A DNA stretch of 64,000 bases from Parapontixanthobacter aurantiacus (GCF_009827635.1 NZ_WTYW01000001.1:142001-206000); one strand, 5' to 3'. Counted from the first letter of the stretch, positions 9,445-20,457 are shown. The notes: a model not told the origin generated them from the sequence alone. A program made the numbers and translations.

Positions 9445-11255
9445 TACAGCCCTGCGCTCGCCAGCATGGCGGACCCGCCTTGCTCGGCCCCATCGGCATG
9501 ATGGCGGAACATCGCAAAGAGTTCGCGTCCGAGACCCATTTCGGTCTGCGCGTCGTGAGCCGGAGTGCGAGAAGCCAGATCGGCGTCGGTCGAAAGCGTA
9601 CCGGTTTCCGCACAGAGCTTGATCATGTCGCCGTCCTGCAGCAGCGACAAGGGGCCTCCGCCCAGCGCTTCCGGAGTTACATGGATGGCAGCGGGGACCT
9701 TGCCGCTCGCACCGGACATGCGTCCGTCGGTGACGAGGGCAACGCGATAGCCCTGCTCCTGCAACACGGCGAGCGGAGGGGTCAGCGCATGAAGTTCGGG
9801 CATACCGTTCGACCGCGGTCCCTGGAACCTGACGACCACAACGACGTCGCGATTGAGTTCGCCCTTGTTGAAGGCTTCGGCGACCGCGCGCTGCGTTTCG
9901 AAGACACGGGCCGGTGCCTCGATCGTCCAGCGCGACCGCTCGACCGCACTCGTCTTGAAGCATGCCCGACCGAGATTGCCTTCGACAAGTCGCATTCCAC
10001 CGTCGGACTGAAAGGGCTGGGCTACGGTCGAGAGCATTTCGGGATCGCCGCTTTCGCCGATCTCGCGCCAGACGAGCGTATCGTCGTCCATGACCGGTTC
10101 CTTCGCATAATCGCCAAGGCCCTCGCCCCAGATGGTCTTGATGTCGCGATGAGCCAGTCCTGCATCGAGCAATTCGCCGATGACGTAGCCCATGCCGCCC
10201 GCCGCATGGAAGTGGTTCACGTCGCCTGATCCGTTGGGATAGACGCGGGCGAGGAGGGGCACGACGCTCGACAGTTCGGCAAGGTCGTTCCAGTCGAAGG
10301 CAATCCCTGCAGCCCGAGCCATCGCCGGGATATGGATCGCATGATTGGTCGACCCGCCCGTGGCCAGAAGGCCGATGGCCGCGTTGACAATCGCCTTTTC
10401 ATCGACACACTGAGCGAGCGGGCGAAAGTCGTTCCCGTCCTTCGTGATTTCGGTCAGGCGATGGGTCGCGGCACGCGTCAGCTTCTGCCGCAGACCGGTG
10501 CCGGGGGTGACGAAGGCGGCTCCCGGAACGTGCAGCCCCATCATCTCCATCATCATTTGGTTGGAATTGGCAGTCCCGTAAAAGGTGCATGTGCCCGGCG
10601 AGTGGTAACTGCCCATTTCGCTCCGCAGCAGTTCCTCGCGCGTTGCCTTTCCCTCGGCGTAGAGTTGCCGCGTCTTCTGCTTGTCCTTGTTCGAAATGCC
10701 CGAAGGCATCGGCCCCGACGGCACGAAGATCGCGGGAAGATGTCCGAACCGCAATGCACCGATCATCAGGCCAGGCACGATCTTGTCGCAGATGCCGAGC
10801 AGCGCGATGCTGTCATACATCGCGTGGCTGAGCGCGACCGCAGTGGAAAGGGCGATCGCATCCCTGCTGAACAAGGAAAGTTCCATACCGTCCTGGCCCT
10901 GCGTGACCCCGTCGCACATCGCGGGAGTCCCGCCTGCGACTTGCGCCGTCGCGCCGAACTCGCGCGCGAACAGCTTCATCTGTTCGGGATAGCGACCATA
11001 GGGCTGATGGGCGGACAGCATGTCGTTATAGGCTGTCACGATCCCGATATTGGGTCCGCGGGCCTTCATGATCGCTTCCTGGTCTTCTTCTGCTCCGGCG
11101 AAAGCATGAGCGAGGTTGGAACAGGACATCGAATGGCGGTTCGGATCGCGGCCCGCCGCCTCTTCGACGAGGTCCAGATAGCGTCGCCGCCCCTCGCGCG
11201 AATTTTCGACGACTCGCTGCGTCACCTTCGCAACGACAGGATGCAGATTATTCAT
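9444..11255 (-). CDS. edd: 6-phosphogluconate dehydratase
   Basis: Dehydrates 6-phosphogluconate to KDPG; an iron-sulfur enzyme of the IlvD/Edd family. 603 residues. Cluster and substrate motifs are visible: [11 protein letters not shown] near 42-52, [13 protein letters not shown] near 75-87, [19 protein letters not shown] near 115-133, ICDKIVPG and GGSTNHAIH. The sequence is of Edd type rather than IlvD, and the flanking zwf, glk and eda confirm it. The start overlaps the end of zwf by 8 nt. Confidence 0.97.
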   Translation of the reverse strand: MNNLHPVVAKVTQRVVENSREGRRRYLDLVEEAAGRDPNRHSMSCSNLAHAFAGAEEDQEAIMKARGPNIGIVTAYNDMLSAHQPYGRYPEQMKLFAREFGATAQVAGGTPAMCDGVTQGQDGMELSLFSRDAIALSTAVALSHAMYDSIALLGICDKIVPGLMIGALRFGHLPAIFVPSGPMPSGISNKDKQKTRQLYAEGKATREELLRSEMGSYHSPGTCTFYGTANSNQMMMEMMGLHVPGAAFVTPGTGLRQKLTRAATHRLTEITKDGNDFRPLAQCVDEKAIVNAAIGLLATGGSTNHAIHIPAMARAAGIAFDWNDLAELSSVVPLLARVYPNGSGDVNHFHAAGGMGYVIGELLDAGLAHRDIKTIWGEGLGDYAKEPVMDDDTLVWREIGESGDPEMLSTVAQPFQSDGGMRLVEGNLGRACFKTSAVERSRWTIEAPARVFETQRAVAEAFNKGELNRDVVVVVRFQGPRSNGMPELHALTPPLAVLQEQGYRVALVTDGRMSGASGKVPAAIHVTPEALGGGPLSLLQDGDMIKLCAETGTLSTDADLASRTPAHDAQTEMGLGRELFAMFRHHADGAEQGGSAMLASAGL

Positions 11256-12687
11256 GCCAGCTTACCCCGTCACGTTCGGCCAGTGCGATGGCCGAGCTTG
11301 GCCCCCAGCTACCGGCGCTATAGCCTTGCGGCGTCAGATCGTTCTTCTGCCACAAGGCGCGGATGGCATCGACCCATTCCCATTGCGCCTCGACCTCGTC
11401 GCGCCGCACGAACAGCGTCTGATCCCCCTCGATGAGGTCCAGAAGAAGGCGCTCGTAGGCGATCCGGCGAACCGTCCCGGAAAAGGCGTCGGGCATCGCA
11501 ATGTCGAGGGGGACGCTGCGCAAGCGGATGCCTTCCCGATCGAGGCCCGGCATCTTCGCCATCATCGACAACTGGATGTTTTCCTGTGGCTGGATGCCGA
11601 TGACAAGCCGGTTCGGCTTGGTCGTCGCTCCGCGTCCTTCGAAGATCGAGTGGGGGATACAGCGGAACTGCACCACGATCTCGGTCACGCGTTCGGGAAG
11701 GCGCTTGCCGGTCCGCATATAGAAGGGCACGCCCTTCCAGCGCCAGTTGTCGACATGTGCCTTGATCGCGACGAAGGTCTCTGTGCTGCTCTCTTCGCCC
11801 AGTTCCTCGGCATAGCCGGCAACCGCCTCGCCCGAGATCGCGCCGGAGCGATACTGCCCGGTGACGGTTTCTCCGCCCGCGACCTCCCGCAGGGCACGCA
11901 GGACCTTCACCTTCTCATCGCGCACTGCCGTCGCATCGAAGCTCGTTGGCGGCTCCATCGCGACCAGCGCCAGCAATTGCAGCATGTGGTTCTGCACCAT
12001 GTCGCGCAGCGCGCCGCTATCGTCATAATAGGCAACGCGGGATTCGAGCCCCACCGTCTCTGCGACCGTAATCTGGACGTGATCGATATATTGCGCGTTC
12101 CAGACCGGCTCGAACAGGAGATTGGCAAAGCGCAACGCCAGCAGGTTCTGGACCGTTTCCTTGCCGAGGTAATGGTCGATGCGGAAAATACGGCTTTCGT
12201 CGAACGCCGAGGCGACGGCGTCGTTGATTTCCTGGCTGCTGGCAAGATCGGTTCCGAGCGGCTTTTCGAGGCCGATCCGCACATCCCCGTCAGTCAGTCC
12301 CGCTTGCTGCAATCCCTTGATCGTGGGTTCGAAGAGACTCGGGGCTGTGGAAAGGAAGATTGCCAGTCCGCCATGATCTTTACCGACCTTGCGGGCGAGT
12401 TCGTCGTAACCCTCCTGCCTGGTCGCGTCGAGCGACTGATATGTCAGGCGATTGAGGAAATGCGCCATGCTTCCCCGGCGATTGGCGGGGAGATATTGCT
12501 CCAACGCCTCTCGCGCCAACTGGCGAAAGCCATGATCGTCCATTTCGGAACGCGCCGTTCCAATGATCCGCAGGTCGTCTCCGAGCAAGTCGTCCGCATC
12601 GAGCGCGCAGAGCGAGGGGAGCAGCATCCGTTTCGCCAGATCACCGGTCGCACCAAAAAGCAGCAAGGTTCCGGCAGTGAAGCCCAT
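11248..12687 (-). CDS. zwf: Glucose-6-phosphate 1-dehydrogenase
   Basis: Oxidises glucose 6-phosphate to 6-phosphogluconolactone with NAD(P)+ and is the first gene of the Entner-Doudoroff operon. 479 residues from the chosen [18 protein letters not shown] is the nucleotide-binding start and [15 protein letters not shown] the active-site signature. A GTG at 12726 would add 13 residues; the ATG at 12687 is preferred because the fold begins four residues later. No pgl (6-phosphogluconolactonase) gene is present in the cluster. Confidence 0.95.
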   Translation of the reverse strand: MGFTAGTLLLFGATGDLAKRMLLPSLCALDADDLLGDDLRIIGTARSEMDDHGFRQLAREALEQYLPANRRGSMAHFLNRLTYQSLDATRQEGYDELARKVGKDHGGLAIFLSTAPSLFEPTIKGLQQAGLTDGDVRIGLEKPLGTDLASSQEINDAVASAFDESRIFRIDHYLGKETVQNLLALRFANLLFEPVWNAQYIDHVQITVAETVGLESRVAYYDDSGALRDMVQNHMLQLLALVAMEPPTSFDATAVRDEKVKVLRALREVAGGETVTGQYRSGAISGEAVAGYAEELGEESSTETFVAIKAHVDNWRWKGVPFYMRTGKRLPERVTEIVVQFRCIPHSIFEGRGATTKPNRLVIGIQPQENIQLSMMAKMPGLDREGIRLRSVPLDIAMPDAFSGTVRRIAYERLLLDLIEGDQTLFVRRDEVEAQWEWVDAIRALWQKNDLTPQGYSAGSWGPSSAIALAERDGVSWHE

Positions 12688-12735
12688 AATGCAAAATGCC
12701 CCTACGGAAATGTACGTCTCGCCCACGAACTTATG

Positions 12736-12764
12736 TTTAGCGCGTTAGCATCCACTTTGGTCAA
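12736..12764 (-). promoter_or_regulatory. Candidate sigma-70 promoter of the zwf operon
   Basis: Reading the minus strand, TTGACC (complement of 12759-12764) is followed after 17 bp by GCTAAA (complement of 12736-12741), about 50 bp upstream of the zwf start. The -35 box is good, the -10 box weak. The octamer GTTTAGCG (plus-strand reading) overlaps the -10 at 12735-12742 and recurs at 12793-12800. The pair could be an operator; this is inference from position only. Confidence 0.3.
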
Positions 12765-12804
12765 GCGCCAAGGGACGCAGACGTATTCATAAGTTTAGCG
12801 AGGA

Positions 12805-13617
12805 TTAGCCCTGCTTTGCGGCATCGTCGGTGACGGTCACGGTCTTTTCCTTGAATTCGGTCATTCCGAAGCTGGTCATGAAGCTCACGTCGGCCGCATC
12901 CCTGCCGACCCCGATCTTAACGATGTCGTTCGCACTCGCCATGTCGGTCGCATCGACGAGATACCATGCGCCACCGCCCTCGGTCGTCGGATCCTGCAAA
13001 AAGACCTCTGCGACGGCGTGAAAGTCTGGCGGCTCGACACCGGGCGCGTAGCAACTCACGAAGCGCGCGGGGATGGCGGATGCACGGGCCAGCATGATCA
13101 TCACGTGGGCATAGTCGCGACAGATGCCGCGTCGTTCGAGAAAGCTGTCCACTCCGGTCGTATTCGCGTCGCTAACGCCAGGCGTATATTTGAAGGTATC
13201 GCGCACCCATTCGTGCATGGCCACAATCTTCGCTCCGCCTTCGCGATCGCCGAACTTGTCGCTGACGAAGCCCTGCAGCTTGTCACCCTGACAATAGCGC
13301 GAATCGAACAGATATTTGACGGTTTCGCCAGGCAGATCATGCGTATCGAGCCGTTCGAGATCGCCGAGTTCGGTCAGGATACGGTTGAGTTCGACCTCCG
13401 CACTGTATTCGACGTCGAAGCGGCCCTGCGTGCGAACCCAGATACGCTCTCCGATATCGTCCTGCGCGCTGACACGGGCAATGTGCTCGGCATCACCGAG
13501 GTTGCAGGTTACGTTGCCCAGCGTCTGCTCCGGGATGGCAGCGGCCTCGAATTGGAGGAGGACGTCGGTCGGGTCCTCGGCTTCGAAAGCGAAGGACAGA
13601 TCAATTTTGGTGGTCAT
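12805..13617 (-). CDS. Transglutaminase-like cysteine peptidase family protein
   Basis: 270 residues, no signal peptide. The catalytic triad is readable: Cys in RRGICRDYAHVMI (about residue 166), His in DFHAVAEVF (about 201) and Asp in WYLVDATDMA. The N-terminal half is the beta-rich domain common to bacterial transglutaminase-like proteins. Substrates are unknown for this family; it may act as a protease or amidase rather than crosslink. It lies between the zwf operon and rimO on the same strand, 48 nt from rimO. Confidence 0.85.
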   Translation of the reverse strand: MTTKIDLSFAFEAEDPTDVLLQFEAAAIPEQTLGNVTCNLGDAEHIARVSAQDDIGERIWVRTQGRFDVEYSAEVELNRILTELGDLERLDTHDLPGETVKYLFDSRYCQGDKLQGFVSDKFGDREGGAKIVAMHEWVRDTFKYTPGVSDANTTGVDSFLERRGICRDYAHVMIMLARASAIPARFVSCYAPGVEPPDFHAVAEVFLQDPTTEGGGAWYLVDATDMASANDIVKIGVGRDAADVSFMTSFGMTEFKEKTVTVTDDAAKQG

Positions 13618-13664
13618 GCTTGCCGAACGGGAGAGGCGGGCGAATGTTTCGCTGCGCCCCAGCT

Positions 13665-15086
13665 TTATTCGTTCGCCGGGACGAAGCCGAACAGATCGTG
13701 CGCGTCGGCGTCCTCGATCTCTGCGGTGACGAAGTCCCCGGCACTGAGGGAGGACGGGACGTTGCGAAAGAACACGCTGCCGTCGATCTCTGGCGCATCT
13801 GCCTGGCTGCGCCCCGTGGCACCGATGTCTCCGTCCTCGTCGGGTGCGCCGACCTCGTCGATGATGACGGGCAGTCGTCTCCCGATCTTTGCCTGAAGTT
13901 TAGCTGCGCTGATCCGTTCTGTCACTTCCATCAGCCGCGCGTATCGCTCTTCCTTCAAAGCCTCAGGCACCTGATCGGGCAGGTCATTTGCCTTCGCGCC
14001 GGCGACCGGTTCGAAGCGGAAAGCGCCGACCCGATCCAGTTGTGCTTCTTCCAGCCATTCTAGGAGATAGGCGAAGTCCGCTTCCGTCTCACCGGGGAAG
14101 CCGACGACGAATGATGAGCGAATGGCGATCTCAGGACAGATTGCCCGCCAGTTCTTCAGCCGTTCGAGCACCTTCGCCTCGTTGGCAGGACGCTTCATAC
14201 GTCTGAGCACCGAAGGTGCCGCATGCTGGAAGGGAATGTCGAGATAGGGGGTCAGCAGACCGTCCGCCATCAGCGGAACGACAGCATCGACATGGGGGTA
14301 GGGATAGACGTAGTGCAAGCGCACCCAAGGCGTCTCGCCTGCAGGCGTGCGCAACTGCCCGAGTTCGCGGGCAAGATCGGTCATGTGCGCGCGCACTTCG
14401 CGCCCTTTCCATTCGCGCGGCTCGTGCCGCGTATCGACCCCATAGGCCGAGGTGTCCTGGCTGATGACGAGCAATTCCTTCGTCCCGGCGGCAACCAGCT
14501 TTTCCGCCTCGCGCAGGACCGCATCAACACGCCTGCTCACAAGCTTTCCGCGCAGGTCCGGGATGATGCAGAAGGCGCAGGAGTGATTGCAGCCCTCCGA
14601 TATCTTCAGATAGCTGTAGTGACGCGGCGTCAGCTTGATATCCGCGATATCGCTCGCTTCCTCGCTGCGCTGGCGGCGCACGCCGGGCTGCGGCACGAGG
14701 TCGACATAGGGCCCCTGGCTCGGCGGTGCGTATTCGTGCACCGCTTCGACGACCTGCTCGTATTGATGTGCCCCAGTGACGGCCAGCACCTGGGGATGGG
14801 CAGCGCGGATGGCGTCGGCTTCCTCGCCCATGCAGCCGGTCACGATGACGCGACCATTTTCTGCGATCGCTTCGCCGATGGCGGCAAGGCTCTCTTCCTT
14901 GGCGGAATCAAGGAAGCCGCAAGTGTTGACCAGAACCACATCCGCACCCGCATAGTCGGAACTCATCGCATATCCGTCGGCCCGCAGACGCGTCAGGATA
15001 CGCTCCGAATCCACCAGCGCTTTCGGACAGCCGAGCGAAACCATGCCGACCTTCTTCTGGTCGGGTAAAGTCGTAGCGTTATTCAT
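13665..15086 (-). CDS. rimO: Ribosomal protein S12 methylthiotransferase RimO
   Basis: Radical SAM enzyme that adds a methylthio group to a conserved Asp of ribosomal protein S12. 473 residues from the ATG at 15086. The N-terminal domain has the three cluster cysteines in [25 protein letters not shown] and TGCMGEEAD. The radical SAM CxxxCxxC is CNHSCAFC. The C-terminal part fits a TRAM domain. The CPKALVDSE and [10 protein letters not shown] wording is that of RimO rather than MiaB. The longest frame adds 16 residues without family similarity. Confidence 0.95.
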   Translation of the reverse strand: MNNATTLPDQKKVGMVSLGCPKALVDSERILTRLRADGYAMSSDYAGADVVLVNTCGFLDSAKEESLAAIGEAIAENGRVIVTGCMGEEADAIRAAHPQVLAVTGAHQYEQVVEAVHEYAPPSQGPYVDLVPQPGVRRQRSEEASDIADIKLTPRHYSYLKISEGCNHSCAFCIIPDLRGKLVSRRVDAVLREAEKLVAAGTKELLVISQDTSAYGVDTRHEPREWKGREVRAHMTDLARELGQLRTPAGETPWVRLHYVYPYPHVDAVVPLMADGLLTPYLDIPFQHAAPSVLRRMKRPANEAKVLERLKNWRAICPEIAIRSSFVVGFPGETEADFAYLLEWLEEAQLDRVGAFRFEPVAGAKANDLPDQVPEALKEERYARLMEVTERISAAKLQAKIGRRLPVIIDEVGAPDEDGDIGATGRSQADAPEIDGSVFFRNVPSSLSAGDFVTAEIEDADAHDLFGFVPANE

Positions 15087-15172
15087 GATTGCCCGCGCCC
15101 TTACACCTGTCGCAGCGCTTTCGCCAGAGGGCACGTACTTCTTGTAATTAGCGTGAGCGAGAGGCCGACCGC

Positions 15173-16270
15173 TCAGTCGTGACCGTCACCCTTGGTCGTG
15201 CCGTTCTTGGTCGGCACGATTTCGACCACGATGTCGCCCGGCTGCAGACTTTCGCAGGCTTCTTCCCAGAAACCGAGCGCTTCGCCATTGCGATAGACCC
15301 TGAGGCCGCGCCCGCCGGAATGAAGATTGTAGATAGAGCAGCCGCACTCTTCTTCGGTGACCTTGCGCTCCACCAGTTGCACGCGGCCCGCGACCGAGGC
15401 GAGGTCAGCCAGATAGTCGGCGATGTGCGCGCCCTTGGCGCTGCCAGCGAGCAGCAGGCCGGTGAAATGCACGGGGTTGATGACATTGTCCGCGCCTGCC
15501 TGCCGTGCCAGCAATTCATTGTCCGATGCACGCACGACCACGCTGATCGGGACGTTCGGCGCCAGATGCCTGACGGTCAGCACGATGAGAATGGAGGTAT
15601 CGTCCCGGCCAGCGGAAACGAGGACGTTCTTCGCGCGATTGATCTGCACGGCCTCAAGCGTGTTGTCCCGCGTCGCGTCGGCGGCCATGATGTTGCAGCC
15701 AAGCTTTTCCGCTTCGATCAGCCGTTCTTCGATCGGATCGATGACGACGATACATTGCGGATCGGTGCCGCGCTCAATCAGTTCGGCGACGGATTCAGAG
15801 CCCGATACGCCGTAGCCGAGGACGACGATGTGGTCCGAAAGCTGTTCCTGTATGCGGGCCATGCGCCATTTCTCCCAGCTGCGCTTGATAATGAAATTGT
15901 AGGCCGTGCCGACGAAAATGAAGAACACGGCAAAACGGATCGGTGTGACGATCACCGCCTCGACGAGCCGCGCCCTGTCGGTCACGGGGGCAATATCGCC
16001 GAAACCGGTCGTGGTGACGGAAATCATGGTGAAGTAGATGACATCGAGGAAGCTGACTTCGCCATCGACACTGTCGACGAGACCGTTGCGATCCCACCAG
16101 TGGATCATCACGACGATGCCGAGCAGGAAGATCGCGATGCCGAGCCGGATACCGAGGTCGCCCCAGACGGGGATCTTCACGGCGCGGCGCAACGGCTTTG
16201 TCTGCTGCCACCGCGAGCGTGGGGCATTGTCCGTCTTGCCGATGACGTCCGGCTGTTTCCCGCGGCTCAT
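15173..16270 (-). CDS. Two-helix potassium channel with RCK/TrkA-N domains
   Basis: 365 residues. Two membrane helices (about 45-65 and 110-130 from the chosen start) flank a pore loop with selectivity-filter sequence TTTGFGD. A cytoplasmic RCK (TrkA-N) domain follows, starting [18 protein letters not shown], and a TrkA-C-like end. It forms a ligand-gated K+ channel of the MthK/Kch type. The start at 16270 was chosen because it overlaps the surE stop as ATGA; the long upstream extension is surE in another frame. Third gene of serS-surE-channel on the minus strand. Confidence 0.88.
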   Translation of the reverse strand: MSRGKQPDVIGKTDNAPRSRWQQTKPLRRAVKIPVWGDLGIRLGIAIFLLGIVVMIHWWDRNGLVDSVDGEVSFLDVIYFTMISVTTTGFGDIAPVTDRARLVEAVIVTPIRFAVFFIFVGTAYNFIIKRSWEKWRMARIQEQLSDHIVVLGYGVSGSESVAELIERGTDPQCIVVIDPIEERLIEAEKLGCNIMAADATRDNTLEAVQINRAKNVLVSAGRDDTSILIVLTVRHLAPNVPISVVVRASDNELLARQAGADNVINPVHFTGLLLAGSAKGAHIADYLADLASVAGRVQLVERKVTEEECGCSIYNLHSGGRGLRVYRNGEALGFWEEACESLQPGDIVVEIVPTKNGTTKGDGHD

Positions 16271-17043
16271 TCGGACAGGCGTTCCGCGATGTTGCCGAGC
16301 GAGGAATGATGGGTCAGGTCGAGTTGCAACGGCGTGACCGAAATGTAGCCATCGTCGATCGCTTCGAGATCGGTGCCATGGTCGAGCGTATGCTCGATCG
16401 CATGCAGGCCGAACCAGAAATATCTGCGTCCGCGCGGGTCTTTGCCTTCCACTACGCTGCCGCGGGAATAGTCGTGAAAACCCTGCCGGCAGGCGCGCAT
16501 TCCCTTCACCGCGTCTGCCGGGCGGGGCGGAAAGTTGATGTTGATGAGCGTTCGCTCGGGCAGGGGCGCGTCGATTAGCTTGTTGACGACTTTCGCTCCC
16601 CAATGGCGTGCCGCTTCGAACGGATCGTCCAGTGCGCCCGCCTCGTGCCGGTTCTCACCGGAATAGACTTGGCTGAGCGCAATCGCGCGGACCCCGGCCA
16701 GTGCACCCTCGATGGCTGCCGAAACCGTGCCGGAATAGGTGATGTCGTCGCCGAGGTTCGCCCCGCGATTGACCCCGGACAACACGAGATCGGGCGGTGC
16801 GTCCATCACTTCGCGAAGGCCCAGCATGACCGAATCGGTAGGCGTTCCGGTGACCGAAAAACGGCGCTCCCCATGCTGGCGCAAGCGGACGGGGTGGTTG
16901 AGGGTGAGCGAATGGCCGGCGCCCGACTGCTCTTCGGCCGGAGCGCAAATCCAGATGTCGTCGCTTAGCTGCGCCGCAATTTCCTCAAGGACGGCAAAAC
17001 CGGGGGCGTGAATGCCGTCGTCATTTGTAAGCAGGATTCTCAT
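16267..17043 (-). CDS. surE: 5'/3'-nucleotidase SurE
   Basis: Metal-dependent nucleoside monophosphate phosphatase linked to survival in stationary phase. 258 residues. It begins MRILLTNDDGIHAPG with the metal-binding NDDG, has SGVNRGANLGDDITYSGT (second ligand region) and NINFPP near the C-terminus. The ATG at 17043 replaces a longer frame with 18 extra non-family residues. It lies 74 nt downstream of serS and overlaps the channel gene by 4 nt, suggesting cotranscription. Confidence 0.96.
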   Translation of the reverse strand: MRILLTNDDGIHAPGFAVLEEIAAQLSDDIWICAPAEEQSGAGHSLTLNHPVRLRQHGERRFSVTGTPTDSVMLGLREVMDAPPDLVLSGVNRGANLGDDITYSGTVSAAIEGALAGVRAIALSQVYSGENRHEAGALDDPFEAARHWGAKVVNKLIDAPLPERTLININFPPRPADAVKGMRACRQGFHDYSRGSVVEGKDPRGRRYFWFGLHAIEHTLDHGTDLEAIDDGYISVTPLQLDLTHHSSLGNIAERLSE

Positions 17044-17117
17044 GAGGTTCGCCGTTCTTGTATCGTCCGCACCGCGCCGTGCAAGCAGGCACTGCAATTC
17101 GCCGCGAGCCGGACAGC

Positions 17118-18401
17118 TCAGCCTTTGCCTGGTTCGAGCCGTTCGAGTCCGCCCATATAGCTCTGCAGTGCTTCAGGCACGCGCACGCTGCCGTCCTTTT
17201 GCTGATAGTTTTCGAGCACTGCGACCAGCGTTCGCCCGACTGCCAGACCCGAACCGTTCAGCGTATGGACGAACTCGGTTTTCTTCGCGCCTTCTGGGCG
17301 ATAGCGCGCGTTCATGCGGCGCGCCTGGAAATCGCCGGTGCTGGAACAGGAACTGATTTCTCGATAAGCGCCCTGGCCGGGCAGCCAGACTTCCAGATCA
17401 TAGGTCTTGCGCGCGCCGAACCCCATGTCCCCGGTGCACAGGAGCATCTTGCGGTACGGCAGTTCGAGCGCCTCCAGCACCTCTTCGGCGCAGCGCGTCA
17501 TGCGTTCGTGCTCGGCCTCGCTGTCTTCGGGCCGCACGATGCTGACGAGTTCGCATTTCTCGAATTGATGCTGACGGATGAAGCCGCGCGTATCACGCCC
17601 GGCAGACCCCGCTTCGCTGCGGAAACACAGGGTGAGGGCGGTGAGACGGATCGGAAAGGACGCCTCGTCGATGATTTCGCCAGCTACCGAATAGGTGAGG
17701 CTGACTTCCGATGTCGGAATAAGCCAGCGCCGGTCCGTCGTCCGGAAGCTGTCCTCCGCAAACTTGGGCAGCTTGTCCGTACCGTACATGGCATCGTCGC
17801 CGACCAACACGGGCGGTGCACATTCGGTGTAGCCGTTCCTGCCGGTCTGGTGGTCGAGCATGAACTGTCCCAATGCCCGGTGCAGCCGTGCCATCTGTCC
17901 GCGAAGGAAGGTAAAGCGCGCACCTGAAATCTTCGTCCCGGTTTCGAAATCCATACCGAGCGCCGGTGCGAAATCGGCGTGCTCGCGAGGACTGAAGTCG
18001 AACTCGGGCAAGGTCCCCCAGCGCGTCACTTCGACATTGTCGCTCTCGTCCGCGCCTTCGGGCACGTCCTCCGCCGGAATATTCGGTAGACGGGCTAGCG
18101 TGTCGTCGAGTTCCTGCCCCAGTTCGCGCTCTTCTTCTTCCAGCGCAGGAAGGCTTTGCTTGATGTCGGCTACTTCGGCTTTGAGCGCTTCGGCTTTGTC
18201 AGTATCGCCCTTGCCCATGGCCTGACCGATTGCCTTGGACGCTTCGTTGCGACGACCCTGCAATTCCTGCATCCGCGTAGCGAGCGCGCGTCTTTTCGCA
18301 TCGAGCGCAACGATTTCCTGCGCGGCGGCGGGCGCACCGCGACGGGCCAGCGCTCGGTCGAAAAGGTCCGGGTGTTCGCGAATGAAGCGGATATCGTGCA
18401 T
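17118..18401 (-). CDS. serS: Seryl-tRNA synthetase
   Basis: Charges tRNA-Ser and tRNA-Sec with serine. 427 residues, the usual length. The N-terminal coiled-coil arm (about 25-110) is followed by the class II catalytic core: motif 2 [22 protein letters not shown]-like region near 275-295 and motif 3 with [16 protein letters not shown] near 390-405. The Met start [15 protein letters not shown] is the usual SerS beginning. First gene of serS-surE-channel. Confidence 0.97.
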   Translation of the reverse strand: MHDIRFIREHPDLFDRALARRGAPAAAQEIVALDAKRRALATRMQELQGRRNEASKAIGQAMGKGDTDKAEALKAEVADIKQSLPALEEEERELGQELDDTLARLPNIPAEDVPEGADESDNVEVTRWGTLPEFDFSPREHADFAPALGMDFETGTKISGARFTFLRGQMARLHRALGQFMLDHQTGRNGYTECAPPVLVGDDAMYGTDKLPKFAEDSFRTTDRRWLIPTSEVSLTYSVAGEIIDEASFPIRLTALTLCFRSEAGSAGRDTRGFIRQHQFEKCELVSIVRPEDSEAEHERMTRCAEEVLEALELPYRKMLLCTGDMGFGARKTYDLEVWLPGQGAYREISSCSSTGDFQARRMNARYRPEGAKKTEFVHTLNGSGLAVGRTLVAVLENYQQKDGSVRVPEALQSYMGGLERLEPGKG

Positions 18402-18475
18402 GGCCGTGCCCTATGCCTTCTGCGCCAGGCAAATGCCAGTAGCCAAAAGGGGACCGTTTCGCAGGATGTGCGTTT

Positions 18476-19834
18476 ATGAGCATCCTTGCGATTGTGGCAG
18501 CAATGGCTAGGGGAAAATGCCCTAAGACCTTGAACTGTAAGGTGAGACTTATCCCTGAGCGCAAAAATCCGACCGTTCCGCCGCAACGAACGCCTTTCAT
18601 CGGTGTTGCGGAAAAGGTCGTGAAGGCCGGGCGCGCCGTTGGTTTCGTCAAGCCTGTCCGCCTCGAACGGCGGGCGTTGATGGATGATGCGATCGCCGCG
18701 ACGGGGCTGGAGGACTTCGGCTCTCGCTGGTTCGAAGGACCGATGGACGTCCTGCTCCACTCGGTTCGCGAAGAAGCCAAGCTCAATGTCGCGGGGGACT
18801 TCTCTGCCATGCAGCAGTTCCACAAGGTGCTGAAGGATCGGCTCTGGGCGCAGATGTGGTTCGCGCGGCATCCCGAAATTCTCTTGCGCCCGATTGCGCG
18901 TCCGGTCGTTATCGTCGGGCCCATGCGGTCGGGGACGACACGGTTGCACCGGCTTCTCGCCAGCGACCATCGTTTCAATCACCTGCGCAGTTTCGAGACC
19001 ATCAGCCCGGTTCCGCGACCCGATTTCGAGGAAGTCCTCGCCGGAAAGAAGAAAGATTTTCGTCCGGTTCTCGCCGCGCGGATCATGAACGTCGCGCGCC
19101 TCGCCAATCCGCGCACCCTGTCGATCCACCCTACCGGCCCCTATGAGCCCGAGGAAGAGCTTGGCCTGCTCGTCAATTCGATGTGGGGCATGAAGCACGA
19201 GGCGCAGTGGCAGATACCGACCTATGGCCGGTGGTGCGAAAGCGAGGATGCGACGCCCGCCTATGAACAGATGGCCGACCTGCTTCGCCTGATCGGATGG
19301 TCGCAGCAGGCATCGAGCATCCGCCCATGGATCCTGAAGACGCCTCAGCACATGCTGGACCTCGACGCGCTGCTCAACGTGTTTCCCGATGCGCGGGTCA
19401 TCTTCACCCATCGCGATCCCCATTCTGTCGTGGGCAGCGCGGCCTCGCTCGCGTGGAACCAGACGATTATCTATTCCGATCACGTCCGCCCCGACGTGCT
19501 GGGGCGCGAATGGCTCAGAAAGACTCGCGTTCAGATCGAGCGAATGCAGGCTGCACGAAAGCGGATACCCGCCAATCGCCTGATCGACGTTCATTATGAA
19601 GACGTCGACCGTGACTGGCGCGGGACGATGGATCGCATCTACGCTTTCCTGAACATGGATATCGAACCCGCGCTCGGCGGTATGGAGGATTTCCTCGAGC
19701 GATCCCGCGCGCTCAAACGCTTTCCCCATAACTATTCGCTCGAGGAGTTCGGCCTGACGCCCGCCATGGTGATGGACGAATTGGGCGATTACGTGCGCGA
19801 TTTCGAAATCACGATGGAGCCACAGGTCGCCTGA
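18476..19834 (+). CDS. Sulfotransferase family protein
   Basis: 452 residues. The PAPS-binding 5'-phosphosulfate loop is VGPMRSGTTRLHRLLA near 142-157; the 3'-phosphate motif is FTHRDPHSVVGSAASLAW near 313-330. These identify the large Sulfotransfer_3-type family common in sphingomonads. The substrate is unknown; no sulfate-activation genes are adjacent. A Met at codon 10 (18503) is an alternative start, as the first 40 residues are weakly conserved-looking. A small gene follows two bases after its stop. Confidence 0.82.
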   Translation: MSILAIVAAMARGKCPKTLNCKVRLIPERKNPTVPPQRTPFIGVAEKVVKAGRAVGFVKPVRLERRALMDDAIAATGLEDFGSRWFEGPMDVLLHSVREEAKLNVAGDFSAMQQFHKVLKDRLWAQMWFARHPEILLRPIARPVVIVGPMRSGTTRLHRLLASDHRFNHLRSFETISPVPRPDFEEVLAGKKKDFRPVLAARIMNVARLANPRTLSIHPTGPYEPEEELGLLVNSMWGMKHEAQWQIPTYGRWCESEDATPAYEQMADLLRLIGWSQQASSIRPWILKTPQHMLDLDALLNVFPDARVIFTHRDPHSVVGSAASLAWNQTIIYSDHVRPDVLGREWLRKTRVQIERMQAARKRIPANRLIDVHYEDVDRDWRGTMDRIYAFLNMDIEPALGGMEDFLERSRALKRFPHNYSLEEFGLTPAMVMDELGDYVRDFEITMEPQVA

Positions 19835-19836
19835 CC

Positions 19837-20043
19837 GTGACGCAATCGGTCGTCCATTTCATCGGTTTCCGGGACGACAGATACTGGAACGCGGTCAAGG
19901 TCTTCGGCCCGCCCGACTTCATTCACCGCAACTGGGACCGCTATGCGGCGCAGGACATTGCGCCGGGAGATACGGTCGTCTTCGCCGAGGGAGAGGCTTC
20001 GCGCCCGCCCAAGAGCTACACCGCAAAGCAGAAACCGCATTGA
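19837..20043 (+). CDS. Small conserved hypothetical protein
   Basis: 68 residues starting at GTG, two bases after the sulfotransferase stop, so probably translationally coupled. Rich in aromatic and charged residues (HFIGFRDDRYWNAVKVFGPPDF), without signal or membrane segment. The composition and tight spacing argue that it is real. I recognise no domain. Confidence 0.6.
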   Translation: MTQSVVHFIGFRDDRYWNAVKVFGPPDFIHRNWDRYAAQDIAPGDTVVFAEGEASRPPKSYTAKQKPH

Positions 20044-20118
20044 AACAGTCCCTTGCAATGCCATTGTCAGAGGAACCGCAAACCGGGAGCGTCGTTGGTC
20101 GGACAAAGGAGAATTGAT

Positions 20119-20376
20119 ATGATTGGCAAGTTGATCGGAGCTTTCGTCGGAGACAAGCTGGCGAAGCAAACCCGCGGCGTCGATGGTGCGACAGGAGCAG
20201 TTCTTGGCGTTGTAGCGACGACGGTGTTGCGGCGCCTGAGCCTGCCGGCGATGCTTGCTATCGGAGCGGGCGGCTATCTGGCGAAGAAATTCGCCGACGA
20301 CGCGAAGAAAGCTGATAGCGGCACGTCGACCAAGACGAGCGGCGCCTCCACTACGACGACCGCGAAGACGATCTAG
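20119..20376 (+). CDS. Small hydrophobic hypothetical protein
   Basis: 85 residues from the ATG at 20119, which has a strong AAAGGAG 6-13 bases upstream; a longer frame from 20053 lacks such a site. A glycine/alanine-rich amphipathic or membrane segment spans about 25-60 (GATGAVLGVVATTVLRRL, LPAMLAIGAGGYLAKK), followed by a Lys/Ser/Thr tail. No known domain. A terminator follows 20 bases after the stop, so it is an end-of-transcript gene. Confidence 0.6.
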   Translation: MIGKLIGAFVGDKLAKQTRGVDGATGAVLGVVATTVLRRLSLPAMLAIGAGGYLAKKFADDAKKADSGTSTKTSGASTTTTAKTI

Positions 20377-20396
20377 AATACATCTGGCGAATTTCG

Positions 20397-20435
20397 AGCG
20401 CGCGTGGGCGGCGGCTTGCGCGCGCTTTTTCGTTT
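20397..20435 (+). terminator. Rho-independent terminator
   Basis: Stem AGCGCGCG (20397-20404) pairs with CGCGCGCT (20419-20426), followed by a T-run to about 20430. It lies directly after the small hydrophobic gene and before the convergent sppA. Confidence 0.75.
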
Positions 20436-20457
20436 GTTTCGCGTTGGCGGTTCTCGC

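Noticed and set aside
11254-12792. 512-residue plus-strand frame opposite zwf
   Set aside because: Arg/His-rich shadow of the zwf codons in a GC-rich genome, no domain, no ribosome site.
16271-16603. N-terminal extension of the potassium channel
   Set aside because: It is surE in another frame; the ATGA overlap at 16270 explains the start.
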